DNA from: Taxillus chinensis
Taxonomy: Eukaryota > Streptophyta > Magnoliopsida > Santalales > Loranthaceae
Length of the DNA: 64,000 bases
Assembly (NCBI GenBank): GCA_023512835.1
Contig: CM042091.1
Coordinates: forward strand, 46,958,284 to 47,022,283
Direction: 5' to 3'
The position numbers and the translations under genes are program-made. Positions 49,526 through 61,849 of this stretch are shown in pieces; positions within the stretch are counted from its first letter, which is position 1, and each line of letters starts with the position of its first letter. Under the pieces are notes generated by a model. That model saw only the letters and a list, made by a program, of their open reading frames with translations. It was not told the DNA's origin and did not search any database.

Positions 49526-49997
49526 AACTTCTCAATCGCCGGGGCCTCACATTGCTTGATCTCCTTAGATGGTAGGGGCTGTCCACTTCCTCTTACGGCC
49601 TCCCAACTTTGAACTCCATGGTCATAGCTTCAAAGTCGTGACTACCTTTCCAATGCTCTTGAGCCAAGCATTACCCAGGACAACATCAACACCTACTATG
49701 TGAGCACATGTGGGGCATAGATCCGACTCCTTGAACATTCATCTTCACATTAGGAACAACCTCGTACTATGAAGCTTATTCCCATTGGCCACCTTAACCT
49801 CCAGGTGTGGTGGCACCAAGCACAATCTTCCTCACAATTTCAGCATTAATAAAATTATGAGTAGAGCCGGAATCAACCAACATAAGCAACCTCGTACTTG
49901 CCTATCACGCCATAAGCCTCATTGTTGAAGCTGCTAACTCCAAGATTCAACCTTGTGACACCTCGGCCTCACTCTTCCGCTCTCCACTCGGTCATGC

Positions 49998-51050
49998 TTA
50001 GCTCTCCTTCTTCGGATGTGTTTTCAGCTTCTTCTCCGCTGTCACTTGAGTCTTCATTATGAACAACTTTCCAATTCGACATCGATGCTCCTTGTTCCAC
50101 TTCTCACCACACTTGAAGCGTAGTCCTTTCTTTATCCTCTCTTGGACTTCTTCTTTTGAAAGCTTTTTAACCTCTTTGCCTTCCTTGTTGGGTCTTTCAT
50201 CCATGACTCCCTTCCCTTTGGTATAGACTTTTAAGTTTTGGATTTTCGTTTGGAAAGTCGCCTCTCTCCATAAGAACTCTCCTCCAAGATCTCGGCCATC
50301 CTCATAGCCTCGAAACTAACTTTGGGGTTGCTTAAGTTTTAGCTCTCGACTAACCATGGCTTCACCCTTCAATGAACGTCCCTAGTAGTGATTCTTCGGA
50401 CCAACCTCGAACAAGGATTTGGAGTCGACGAAATTCCTCCACATAGCCTTACCTTCCCATCCTGGTTTAGCTTAGCCAGGTTTCCATGGTGGTTGACAAC
50501 CTTAGAGGGGTCCCCAACGTTAGGAACTCTCGTTCGAATGCCGTCCACCCCATTCGTCGCCCATCTTGTTCATATTGGGCCTTGATCCAACGCGTTGCAT
50601 TTGCATCCAAATACATGCGAGGCACTGATTAGGTCGTCTCTAGATACCTCAAAACTCAAAGTAGAGTTTTTGTCCAACTCATATGGATCGCCTCCCTTAA
50701 AGTGCGGAACACTCATCTTTGGCTTCCTCGCTCCCAATCACGGCGCTTTCGCCATCGGAATCATGCGCCCTGCCTACGTCCCTTCGATGTTCAAAGTTTG
50801 GCCGTCCATGGTCACATTGGTCTTGACATTCCTTGATCATAACCATCGATGTTTTCTCCGCTGATTGGATCATCATGCACCCACCGCTAAACGACCATTG
50901 GTCCTCGCTCCACACGCACCACGCCTAAACCGGCCATGGTAAGGTGTGTAAGATCCATGAATCATCGACCCTCCTTGCGGATCGTCGTGATCGAGGGTTC
51001 GTCTCCACGAGTTCGCTTTCCTCCGATGGTTCCTTGCCGGGTGAGGGGGG
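49998..51050 (-). pseudogene. Gypsy gag region with zinc-knuckle remnant
   Basis: The piece at 50204-49998 is Lys/Glu-rich and contains GLRFKCGEKWNKEHRCRIGK. Plant gypsy gags usually have a Cys two residues before the Phe of this knuckle (C-x2-C-x4-H-x4-C); here Arg replaces it. Upstream, broken frames to about 51,050 fit gag. The protease region would lie at about 49,530-49,990 but no clear DTG-type box was picked out. Confidence 0.65.
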
Positions 51051-51210
51051 AAAACTGATTATTATTGGGTATATCTTAGAACGAGCCAATCTATTGCTAA
51101 AGTTGTAAAGTTATGCTCCAGGGCTTCGAACCTTGCCTTTCGTCCTTGTCGCCTCCTCCGTCATTGTTGATGAAGAACGCGAGATAAAATTGAGAAATCT
51201 TAATAAGGAT

Positions 51211-51231
51211 CTCTCAATGAAAGCACCAAAT
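51211..51231 (-). promoter_or_regulatory. Putative primer-binding region
   Basis: Next to the right LTR the minus strand reads TTTGGTGCTTTCATTGAGAG, the position where the tRNA primer anneals. Which tRNA matches was not determined. Confidence 0.5.
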
Positions 51232-51683
51232 TGTTGAGGACCTTGATTAGGATCCAACAACAATCTAGAGATGGATAACAGAATTTACCCAAACCCTAGC
51301 CCAAGCGATTCAAGTATTAAACTGGAAAAGCCGAAATAAGAATAAACCTCTAATTTGAGAGTTTATTATTGGTAAAAACACTCTTGAATGATTTATTACA
51401 TCTGAATGCAAGGCCTATTTATAGGCAAACCAATAACTAGGAATTGGAAACCTAATACAATTAGGAAACTAAAGTAAAATACCAAAATACCCTAATTAAA
51501 TAAAGGAAAGTAATAAAAAGGAAATACTAATGCAAATTAAATAAAGGAAAGTAAATAAAAAGGAAAGACTTCTACTAAAAAGGAAAGTGAATATAAGAAG
51601 AGTCCTAGTAATAGTAGATATCTTGCGCAACACGTGCACGTGGTCGAACACTCCGTCTAGGAGTTGGTGCAACGTTCTCATCA
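51232..51683. repeat. Right LTR (5' LTR of the minus-strand element)
   Basis: Starts TGTTGAGGACCTTG and ends TTCTCATCA, followed by the CTTTC target duplication. An identical block of roughly 165 bp is shared with the left LTR from GCAAGGCCTATTTATAGG onward. Confidence 0.93.
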
Positions 51684-51770
51684 CTTTCCTTTTGAGTTCA
51701 TTTTCCTTCTTTATTTTCTTCAAAATCTTTTGATTCTTTTTAGCCACCAAATTCTCCTTATCCTCCATCA
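51684..51770 (-). pseudogene. Coiled-coil reading frame interrupted by the gypsy element (upstream part)
   Basis: The minus strand reads MEDKENLVAKKNQKILKKIK then KENELKRK, reaching the target duplication in frame. Its continuation beyond the element is at 46153-46083. Lys/Glu-rich heptads suggest a coiled-coil tail like those in transposon-associated MYB- or NAM-like plant proteins. A TAA just upstream (KKKEIELL then stop) shows the frame was already damaged or is only one exon. Family unassigned. Confidence 0.5.
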
Positions 51771-52080
51771 AATCATCTTTTTAAAGGAGTTCAATCTCCT
51801 TTTTTTTATACTGTTCAATATATCTATACTAGGTTTGCGTATCTCCTCAACATTTCATTCTTTCTTTCAAAGAGGTTTTTTTTGTGTACCTTATCGACCA
51901 ACCTAAAGAACTAGCAATACGGTAATCTCTAACCATTTTTAAGAAAACATTAGACATAGAACAATATTTGATACAACTAAAAACACATTTCAATGCTTTA
52001 ACATTTTATGGTGTAAGTACTTGATTGTTGAAGTTACCAATCCTAAAAAGGATTAACCATGATTTTTTTTCGTATTTAAG
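51771..52080. other. Further remnant sequence upstream of the coiled-coil frame
   Basis: AT-rich. Minus-strand reading continues Lys/Glu-rich words with stops. No boundaries could be set. Confidence 0.3.
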
Positions 52081-53900
52081 TATATTTGGGTTGCTTCAAC
52101 ATCATTGATCAGGGGAATTTATACCCCTTTTTTAGGGTCATTTTAGGTATATTTTCACACTCTTTTGATTTATTTATTACATAATTAAGCTATATTATCC
52201 CATTTTCATGCCCTAACCTGGAATAGAGGATTTTTGGAGTTTTTATAGTATTTTTGTTATATTTTGACAGGAATCCAAGAATCAAGGAAAAATTCACCAG
52301 ATCATCAGAAGGAATTTGGAATCCTAAAGACATAAAGACCATGACGGCCAAATTTCAAGTTAGTTGGGTAAAGCTAATTTTTGCATATTTGAAGTCTAAA
52401 AGCCTCATTAAATAAAATATCCTTTTGGTCGGGTGAAATCTGAGGTGATTTGGTGATGTTCGGGTGAAGGTCGGGTGAAGGACTCTTCACCCAAGCTCCT
52501 TCACTTGACCTAGTTGGGTGAAACCAAATTTTGCATATCTGGAGTCTACAAACTCCAACGAAGAAAACATTCTTCTGATCGGGTGAAATTCGAGGTGGTT
52601 AGGTGATGGTCGGGTCACCCGACCAAAGCCCAAATTTTGGCGATGGAATCCTTATTTTTGCAGTTTACTTATTCCCTTTTGGACCGAAGTCATTTGAACA
52701 AAGGACAAACACCAAACACTCAAGTCAAAGGGAAATTAATAGAAGAAATTTAAATTCAAGAAGGGTGCTTTGTATTGGGAGTGAAGTCTTTTTGGATTTA
52801 AGAGAGTGTTAAAGGTCAATATTTAATCTCTTTTTCAAATTAAAAAAACAGGAAGTTACAAGAGATTAAATAGGGATCATTTACTTGAAGAATTATGGAT
52901 GATTTATGTAAGATTCAAATTCAAAAATTCAAAATTAGGTTAAAAAGGCTATAAAAGGACACCAGATCCTCCATTGTAAATCATCTAATTTTCTACCATT
53001 CTATTTCTACAATTTCATCATCATCTAGAATAGAGAAAAAGAGATTGAAGAAGGTTTGGGTATCACTTGGAGCTTGAAGGCAATCTGCTTGGAAAAGAAG
53101 ATCAACCTTGGAATTTCTTGGTCAAAATAGGCAAGCAATCTTTTTGGTATTCTTATTCTATGTATTGTAATTCTATTATCTTCAATCAAACTATGGAAGT
53201 TTAAAAACCCTTGATTAGGGTTAGGATGGAGTTTGATGTAATAAATTAATTTGCAATGTTTTAGTTTAATCTTTTTTACCTTGTGAGTATTTATTGAATA
53301 TTTGGATTAAAATATAAAATGAACTTGTTTATTTTGTTTTATCATTATAAGTATTTATGTGAAGTATTGAAAAATAAAACATAATTACTGAAAAAGTCAA
53401 GATAATCAAACTAGGGGTTACATAATTTGTGAAAGCCAGTGTAAAACCTAGGATACCAAGTTAAGAGTGGGTGTGATGCTAGCATTAGACTAAACAACCC
53501 AAATCTTAAAGAGTTACTCGTCCCCTATGCTAGGGTGTACACAGAATTATTACACTTGGAAAAGGCTAATTCATTCATTAGAGGTTGTGTATTAAATATG
53601 ATCATAAGGAGAGAATTATATTAAATTAAGACATAATCTTTGGAAAAATACATCAAATGAAATCTTAACTCTAATCACCTTTATCAATTGAACTTATCTC
53701 TACTTTAAAAAGTGTTCTTCATCTCTCACATTCCTCAAAACAAATTGTTTAAATTCAATTCTGTTTTCATATTAGTCCAATCAAAAATCTCTTTATAAGC
53801 TAGTTTAAAATTTTCAAAATTCTTCATCCTTCCCTTAGGTTCGATATCCGAACTTAAAAATTTACTTTATTACTTGTCACGATTCATACACTAGCGAAAC
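52081..53900. repeat. Unclassified LTR-like repeat region
   Basis: Non-coding 1.8 kb with an internal duplication of about 150 bp: both copies carry AGTTGGGTGAA or AGTTGGGTAAA, then TTTTGCATAT-TG-AGTCTA, then GATCGGGTGAAATTC or a variant (about 52360-52470 and 52508-52620). It ends with TTAGGTTCGATATCCGAAC followed by ACTTGTCACGATTCATACAC. Endings of this type are familiar from the junction region of large plant LTR elements. No second LTR or target duplication was found, so solo LTR is a guess. Confidence 0.35.
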
Positions 53901-54274
53901 GCCGATTAATCATCATAGCACAGTACACTCAAAATAAGATTTTCAATAGCTGTAGAACTCGATGATGATGCCATTTTAACCATAGGTCCACAACCACAAT
54001 CAAAATACAAGCAATAGGTAAATGAATTACAAAAATTCCCTCAACATGCCTATACAGTTCGACCCCACCTTCAGGTCTCACCTAGAATACAACAAGGAAA
54101 TTAACAACATCACCCACATGACCACCCTACCCAGAGTAGCCAAGCAACTCCAAAAATAACATAGAAAAGAATTATTTGTTTAGGCAATCAACAAAACGTG
54201 AAAATCCCTAGGGAAGATTACAAAAGCTTTACAAACCATTTTGAATGGGGTTGAAGGCTAGCAGATAAAATCCG

Positions 54275-56190
54275 TAATCTATGCGTTAGTATTTTTAATA
54301 TAATATCCTTTTGTTCAATTTAAATACTTTACTACATACTTTGGTTTGAACAAATCCAAGATCCAACAAGCCTAATCCACTCAAGAATGGGTATAAATAG
54401 CCAAAACTCAACTAAACGTGTTATATTACGGTTTCTTAAAGGTCTCCCATTAATTTGTGTCAGACCCACTCAAAACGATGTAGAAAGAAACACTCAAAAA
54501 AACTTGACATAGTCTTGTCACCCTTTTGATATAGATACATAAATTCAACATAACCTGGTTATAACCTTACTATGATTGTGTCATTCAACCAACATAGGTG
54601 TGTAAATTCATATCTTAAATATGTTAGAATTTGATAGGATCATGTCATATGTCCAAATCCAAAAAACAAGTTTAGCCTCATTCTAAAACATCCTAGCTTT
54701 GTTTCTAACCCCTACGAACATCAATATTATGATATAAAAAAGGCATTTGGCCCAAACAAAGATGTCAAGATATTCTTGAAAGCAACAATTGTTATGGATG
54801 AAACACATCAACTGTTAATGTTTATCAATGAAACCCTAAACATTTAAGTTTTTCCTATAATAAGTTATCAATTTAATTCAAATCATCTATTGTTTCTTGT
54901 TTAATTTTACACATATAACATCAACATTTAAGAACAATAATAATTATGGATAAAAATCCATAAATTCATTACAACTTTACAAAAAAAATCTAAGATATAG
55001 ATTTTTACAATATTTCAATTCAATAACAAGTTGATTTGTGAACCCAAGCATGGAAAAATCATAAGAAAGATATGGTAATGACTCCCATACCATTGATTCA
55101 TTTAAGAACACTCCTTAATCAAGCCCCCTTCAAGCCCTCTTTCATAATACATCTTCTTAGTTGGCCAAAACATACTTTATACTTTATTATAGGTTGAGTT
55201 CTATACTTTATTCCTTTTATTATTTTATTTACTTTATATCTTATTCATTTAAACCCAAAAACCAACAAAAAACTAATTAAATATTTTAGAAGTACCAAAA
55301 TGCTTATTAGGTTTTGAATAAATTGAGCTCAATTATAGCGAAAATTGGCATATTGATAGACACTTTGTCATCTTAACATTTACATAGTCAAATGAGACAC
55401 ATGAATTCTTATCTTAACAATGAGTCTTTATAATTATGCATAATGTTAATGTTATATCGAGATTGTAATTTCAATATCATTGTCCGAATCTTTGGTTAAT
55501 TGGTTCTAGATTAAAGAAAAATGGACCCTCATTACCTTACAAGTAGGGACATTAATGAGTTAAGCTTCTTGATTTCAACTTATATCATCTCAAAAAAAAA
55601 AAAAAACTCATTTTTATTTGTTTTATGTGAACTTGAGTTTGAATATATTTTTAAACTTGTAAAGTTAGCTTTACAAGCTTGAACTTGAGTTTGACGAGCT
55701 TATATATTGTTATATAAAATAATTTACTTATCTATATGAATTTAGAAAATTAGTTTTATATTATTAACTTATTACATTACAATACTTTGTAGTAAGATAT
55801 TTCCGTACACTTTTTTCCATTTGGTTTGGTGAAATTAAACTACAATCCTTTATTAAAAAAACAACAATTCAAAGACACATAACATTATTGATTATGTTAA
55901 TGTATTATGTTAAATTTAATAACTAATATTATATTTTTTCACTAATTTAAATACAATGAATTTAATATTTTAAACACAAATCACTTTGAGCCCAAATGAG
56001 CTCACTAAAAATTTCCCCTAAACTCCTCTATTTTGAATCACGGAATTTTAAACATTTCTCAAATTCATCGATTCCACCTTTTAATTTCATAATAAAATAT
56101 CAATCTGTTATGCATATCGGTGTCGGTCATTATTTTTTTATTTGAATTAGATTTGGTTAACAAAATATCATATTCATCAATTTTTATGCA
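54275..56190. repeat. Tandem duplication, unit I (~1.9 kb)
   Basis: Begins GCGTTAGTATTTTTAATATA and ends near ATATCATATTCATCAATTTT. Aligned landmarks in unit II include CACTCAACTAAAC, CTTATCTTAA-AATGAGTCTTTA, CTCATTACCTTACAA, AAAAACAACAATTCAAAG and TTTCATAATAAAATATCAAT, in the same order. AT-rich, with no gene. Confidence 0.7.
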
Positions 56191-56438
56191 CACTTAGGTT
56201 TCAGCAATATCAACCCAAAACAACCTTATTTATATTGAATACCAATCATCTGACATTTATTTATATTGAATTTTGTGGGTGCTTTCCTATAACTGACTTT
56301 TGTTGACATTTATTAACTTTTCATCAATGCTTTAGTATTTTTAATGCAATATCCTTTTAATCAGTTTAAACACTTAAATCTAAGATCCAATAGGCCTAAT
56401 TCACTCAACTAAACTTGCTATATTAAGGTTTACTAAGA

Positions 56439-56710
56439 GCATGTTTGGTGTTGTTTTTGATTTTCTGTACTTAAAAATTGCTTTTAGAAAATAGAAACTG
56501 CATTTGAAAATTTGTTTTCAGGTAAATTTAATATAGTTTTTTTGTTTGGCACTTTTTTCCGAATTGAAAATCACTTTTGGAATTGCGTCGCTGAGGAAGT
56601 CGTCGCAAGGAGGGGGCGCGTCACCATTTGGGGGGGGGGGGGGGGGGGGGGGGCGAGGGTCGCGTTGTAGGGGGCGGGGGCTCGTGTCGGGGACACAGGG
56701 TTCAGATGAT
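56439..56710. mobile_element. MITE-like element with GCATGTTTGG terminus, copy 2 (right side missing)
   Basis: The left arm GCATGTTTGGTGTTG, followed by CTTTTAGAAA-TAGAAACTGC and GCGTCGCTGAGGAAG, matches the element at 14096. A G-run (56631-56653) follows and no matching right terminus is seen. Truncated, or disrupted at the G-run. Confidence 0.6.
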
Positions 56711-57897
56711 ATTTTCCACAATACCATATCAATTAAACAACATCAACCCATTTAAATGTGTCAACAAACTAAAAATTCTATTTATCACAGTTCACGGGCC
56801 CTTACCCGGAAAAGAAAATACGTCAAATTATAAGAAAAGTTTTAAAAATAGATAACATCCAAAAATAGCCTTGGTCAAGTCCCAAGTTATTCCATTAATT
56901 TCATTCCACACCTCTAAAACAAATCAACGAGGTAGGTGGTGTGAACTAAAAGCTCAGGTGAACTAACACTCCTCACCATAATGTCAATGATAGGCCTTGT
57001 ACTCAATATACATAATATGCAAGTGTCAGTTCAATGTCATTCCATAACAGCAACATTAAAATAAAAAGGGCCAAAAGAATATTCTTTGGCAAAATCAGCA
57101 TAATTATCATGTTAATCTCTCAACAATTCAGTGAAATTAATTTAAAACTTCTATCATCAAGGTCAAACTTGTATAAATATTGGGACTCAAGCTTGTATCA
57201 TCAGCGAGAATCATTCTGTGTCACCAGCAGGTTTAATTTCAATGAAACTAATTATATAACAACAAATAAAATACAACAATGAATAAATCATTCCAACAAT
57301 AGTAACAAGTGAATTGATATATATTATCCTAATTACAACATCACCAAATATAATTTTTTTTCCATCAAGTCCACCAACAAGTTTTTTTTTTTGAAAAACG
57401 GAGACTTGAAACACAAATCCCTTAATGTCGTCGGAAATAATAATAATAATCGTGATAGAAATGAGAGTCAAGATGAAGAAGACACTTATATTATCCCTCG
57501 ATAATCATTATAATCTGAGCCATATTTATAAATGACAAAAAAGGAAATCAATGACATCAAATTAATACAATAATAAAGATGACATTTTTGAAAAAAAAAT
57601 AACTGTGAAAGAAAGATGAGGAGATAAAGCTGAAAACCAAGCCCTTAAACGTCAAAAATTATGAAGAAAAACAAGCCACCAATTACTTCAAAATCTTGAA
57701 CATAAACACCATAATTTTGACATTTCGAACACAAATCAGTATCAAACCGAAGCCTTCAACTTGAAGTTGAACCTACAAACCGAATCAAAGTTTGAAATCT
57801 CAAACTGAAGTCGAAGCTTGAAAACAAAATCTCGAACTGAAGCAACGTTAAACCAAACCAAAGTAACGTGCATAAGACTACGTTGAGCAGTTCGTCA

Positions 57898-58000
57898 AAT
57901 CAAGTTCAAACCAAATTGACAACTCTTTAAATCAATATAAACTAAATTGATAACATCTCAAATCAAGTTAAAACTAAATTGATAACTTCCTGAATCAAAT
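57898..58000. repeat. Three tandem copies of a ~35-bp AT-rich unit
   Basis: Copies centred on CAAATTGACAACTCT, CTAAATTGATAACATCTC and CTAAATTGATAACTTCCTG, each preceded by AATCAA(G/T). Confidence 0.7.
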
Positions 58001-58543
58001 TCCATTAGTTATTATTCCCATTGTAATCCAATTTAATATTCTATTTAAATACCAAACCAAATAATTATGAATAATGTTTTTCCATAACTCCATATTAATA
58101 ACATCAAATTAATATTTAATTCCCTAACACAAATTTGACAATCAAATTATAACTTACATTCAACGGCTAACTAATTTTACAATTAATGATGGGGCTTTAT
58201 GTATGACCAAATGAAATCCAGACAAATTCATATCTTAAAAATGAGTCTTTACAATTATGCACAATGCAAATGTTGTTATATCAAGATTGTAATTTAAATC
58301 TTGTCCCAAACTTTGGTTCTTAATTAGAAAAATGAGGCCTCATTACCTTACAAATAGGGTTATTAGTGAGCCAAGCTATTTGATTTCAACTTGGGAGGAA
58401 AAATGCTTGGCTTTTGCTTTTTTTACGTGAACTTGAGTTTAAATATATTTTTAAGCTTGTGAGCTTAACGAGCTTGAATCCAATATTATTTGATTTGAGA
58501 GCTTCACATATTTGAACCTAAGCCCAAACTTAAGTAACTTATA

Positions 58544-58956
58544 GGACTTGTTTGGTATGCAAGAATAAAATTAAGGAAAATGGAATTAATGTGAGAATGA
58601 AATGAAATGAGAATGGAAATGGTAATGGTTCATTATCTTACCTATGACTGGTATACAATACCATAAATAGAATAATTTTTGAGAAATTACAAAACAATCC
58701 AACCTTTACCTCTACTCTTGTCTCCTTCGTCTCCCGCGCTCGCCCAACCAACCAACCTCCTGCATCTTTGTCCCCCATGATTATCGTCTGCCCAACCCCT
58801 GCATGCCCCCACGTTGCCCCCCACCCCCGATCTTCATCCCCCTTCCTCTGGATCTACAATAGATGTTGACCTTTTGCCTTCTTTCTCTTACGAACCCTAT
58901 ACTTAAACGCAAATGATCAAAGGGGCAAGGCAATAAATTTTATTCCCTCCCATAAG

Positions 58957-59033
<77 letters not shown>

Positions 59034-59102
59034 TTTTACTTTATGTAAGGTAATCTCTCACGAGAATGGAATTCCATTCCATTTCCATATACCAAACAAA
59101 GC
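58544..59102. mobile_element. TIR MITE of the TTTGGTAT / GGAATGG family
   Basis: 559 bp. The left end GGACTTGTTTGGTATGC is the near-inverse of the right end ATATACCAAACAAAGC. GGAATGGAATT-type words lie inside both ends and a (TA)n tract at 58961-59030. Unit I of the tandem duplication shows the uninterrupted sequence (GAGCTTATATATTGTTATAT), which confirms the insertion and its limits to within a few bases. Confidence 0.75.
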
Positions 59103-59870
59103 TAATATTGTTATATAAATTAATTTATTTATCCATATGAATTTAAAATATTAGTTTTATATTATTACATTATTATATTACAATAATGCTTTGTAATAAT
59201 TTCTCTATATTTTTTTCATCTTATTAAACTACTATCCTTTATTAAAAAAACAACAATTCAAAGCCACATAACATTATTGACTATATTAATGTATTGATAT
59301 TAAATCTAATGACTAATATTATATATTTTTCATTAATGAACTTAATATTTTAAACACAAATTACTTTAAGCACAAAACATTTCTCGAATTCATCTTTTGC
59401 ACCTTACATACACAATCAATTTCATAATAAAATATCAATTGTGCCAAAATAAATTATTTAATTTTTAATTAATGATTTAAATTAGAATTTCATTTAATTA
59501 TAATATAATAATAGCGGATTAACGGTTAAATAAAATTCAACTATTAATCTAAAATCAAACAGTTCATAATTATGCTTATTTATTATTTTCCCTCCCCCTA
59601 TATATATATTTTTTAATTTTAATTGAATTTGTTTACCAAAATATCATATTCATCGATTTTTACAAAGGAACAATTCCGAAATTTCGGGTTGAAAGTTGGG
59701 TTGTTCGGTTTTTTTCCGTAAGTCGCCTCTTTCTCTTCTCTGAGCAGTCCTAACGCGTGCCCCCGTACATCTCTAAACTGTACCCTTATTATTGATTGAG
59801 ATATTAGAGAGGGGGAGTGACCACAGAAACTTGAATCAGATTGCTCAAAGTTGAAGAAGACAAAACCAAA

Positions 59871-60899
59871 ATGGGGGAAGAAGAATCTCAGAAGTTGAAG
59901 AAGATAGCGGCTGCGTCGTACGATTACGAGAACGATCCGAGGTGGTCCGATTACTGGTCCAACATCCTCTGCCCTCCCCACATGGCCTCTCGCCCCGACG
60001 TTGTCCAACACTTCAAGCGCAAGTTCTACCAGCGCCACATCGTCAGTCTTCCTGCCTCTATTTATTGATTCATCTCCCATGTCTTGTTTATCTTATCTGC
60101 ATGAGGATTATAATTTTTGAAATTTACTTGGTGCAGAGTCCACTTTGCATTTGGGTATTTAGTTTTTGGTCCCCTCGATTTGGGAATTTCTGGGTTTTTT
60201 TGGGTTGTTGTTTGTTACTATTTTATCCAGATTGTGCAGGTGCAAACGAGCAAACCCTTTTGATTTTTCAATATCTTAAGCTCAAAGCCTGAGTTTTTTT
60301 TTATTGAAATATTGTTGATGTGAATGAATTGTTGATATTCTTATCTAAAAAACATAAATAGGTATTAAAGTTACTTCACCGTTATAATTGTACAGATATT
60401 TTATCAGGTACCTTAAACTTTTTACTTTACCAACCCCTACGTTATGACTTTTTTAAAAACATTTATTAGCTGTCTTGTTTCATAATTAATTATTTTGATA
60501 GTATAATGGAAATATCTTTTCCATGCTTGAGATGTCATCACGGAGGGGATAATTGCATCTAGGGATTATTGTTGTGGAATGATTACATGTATTTCTGTAT
60601 TGTATAAACAGGATCCTGATCTTGTGGTGGAGGCAATGGCTTCAAACACATTGCCACAGCCAGCCAGACCTTCTTCATCCTCTCCACCTCAAAGCGACCA
60701 AGCACAACAACCTACCTCAGGTAGAAAGTTATGGAATTTACTTTTGAAAGGGAAACTAACTGTACCCTTCACCAGCCCTCACTTGATGTTAACTAATATA
60801 CCAGATAATTGTGCTGTAGGAACTCCCCCAATCCCAGCTTCCACTCCAACTTCTTTACGTTGGGATAGGCAAACTATTCAGTTTTCTATCAATGCCTGG
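59871..60899 (+). CDS. TMEM33/Pom33-like ER/nuclear-envelope membrane protein, first three exons (gene runs off the right edge)
   Basis: Exons 59871-60041, 60612-60720 and 60820-60899, all GT-AG with consistent phases (0, 1/2, 0), encode 120 residues. The start is MGEEESQKLKKIAAASYDYE, then DPRWSDYWSNILCPPHM, ASRPDVVQHFKRKFYQRH, a Pro/Ser/Gln linker, and LRWDRQTIQFSINAW just before a GT donor. I associate this N terminus with a conserved plant family related to TMEM33/Pom33, which shapes ER tubules and nuclear pores. The membrane segments that would prove it are in exons beyond the window. The ATG at 59871 is followed by a clean frame with no break. Intron 3 contains a LINE and exceeds 3.1 kb. 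Confidence 0.72.
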
Positions 60900-61849
60900 G
60901 TATGCAAAATTGTTTTACAAATTTGAATGCATATGTACAGATGCACATTTTCAAAAATAAATAAATCATATGCATGTCAGCACATGTTCTCACACGCAAA
61001 CTTCATGATTGCTACCCTTAGTTCCAGGCCAAGGTTTATCTATGAACTTGACCAAATATCAAACTGGTGTAGGCTTAGTAGTTCTTCATTTTCTGAATGA
61101 TAATCTCTTTGATTCAAATTTAATAAAATTACAAGAAATTAAAAAAAATTGAATGAATATAATTCCTATCCAGTTTTTGATACTTTATTTATGGAAACAG
61201 TTTCCAGATTCTAGAAGTCTAGAGCTTTCTCTACATTAGACAGTTTGCGTGTAATCTGTTAGAGAAAGATATAAACCGTGAATTGCAAATTAGATGAATT
61301 GGAATGTGAACTTACGTAATTATGCCATCATTGGCCAATTGAACATTTTTATTGAAGGGTTAAACGTGTTGTAGTTGGGCTTGCAAGTTAGGCCATTGTT
61401 ATATGTGATTGGAGAATTTGTTTTTCACTAATGAATTGGATACTGCTATAGGATTTCTTGGTATATCAATATATCATATGGCGCAGGCTCTACAGAAAAT
61501 GTGGAATAGCCCTTTTTTATGAGCACAATAACATTTAAATTTAAAATCATTATATGTTCATGAAACATCCAGAATTGTTTTGGGGAGTTGTATCCCTTTA
61601 GTTGAGTTTTGATGTTTTAAAACTTGACTCCAAATGGAAGCCATGTTTGTGTTGTAACCAAAGCACCTACCATGTTGGATTGTTAATAAGGATTCCCTTA
61701 CACTAGTTTTTTGTTTTCTATTCAATGCAATGTCTTCTCCCAAAGTTCCCAACTAATACACTTTCTTATCAGTCGCGTAATGGTTGTGGTCTTTAAACCG
61801 GCCTGTTGTAATATGTTGTTTAACTTGTATATGATTTCATTATTATTTT
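60900..61849 (+). other. Intron 3 of the TMEM33-like gene, before the LINE
   Basis: AT-rich intronic sequence with no nested gene seen. Confidence 0.6.

Larger units (their letters stand above)
46154..51683 (-). mobile_element. Ty3/gypsy LTR retrotransposon, 5.5 kb, coding strand minus
   Basis: Bounded by perfect 5-bp target duplications CTTTC (46149-46153 and 51684-51688) and by two LTRs of about 450 bp. Minus-strand coding order is gag with zinc knuckle, protease region, reverse transcriptase, RNase H, integrase, then an integrase tail, which is the Ty3/gypsy order. A polypurine tract abuts the left LTR and a primer-binding region abuts the right LTR. All frames are interrupted many times. 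It inserted into a coiled-coil reading frame. The largely identical LTRs suggest a recent insertion, at odds with how broken the frames are. Confidence 0.92.
56326..59665. repeat. Tandem duplication, unit II, enlarged by insertions (~3.3 kb)
   Basis: Begins ATGCTTTAGTATTTTTAATG and ends ATATCATATTCATCGATTTT. Same order of landmarks as unit I but 1.4 kb longer, owing to a MITE at 56439, about 1.4 kb of unmatched sequence to 58,190, and a second MITE at 58544-59102. It ends about 200 bp before the start codon of the TMEM33-like gene, so its right edge may form part of that promoter. Confidence 0.65.
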
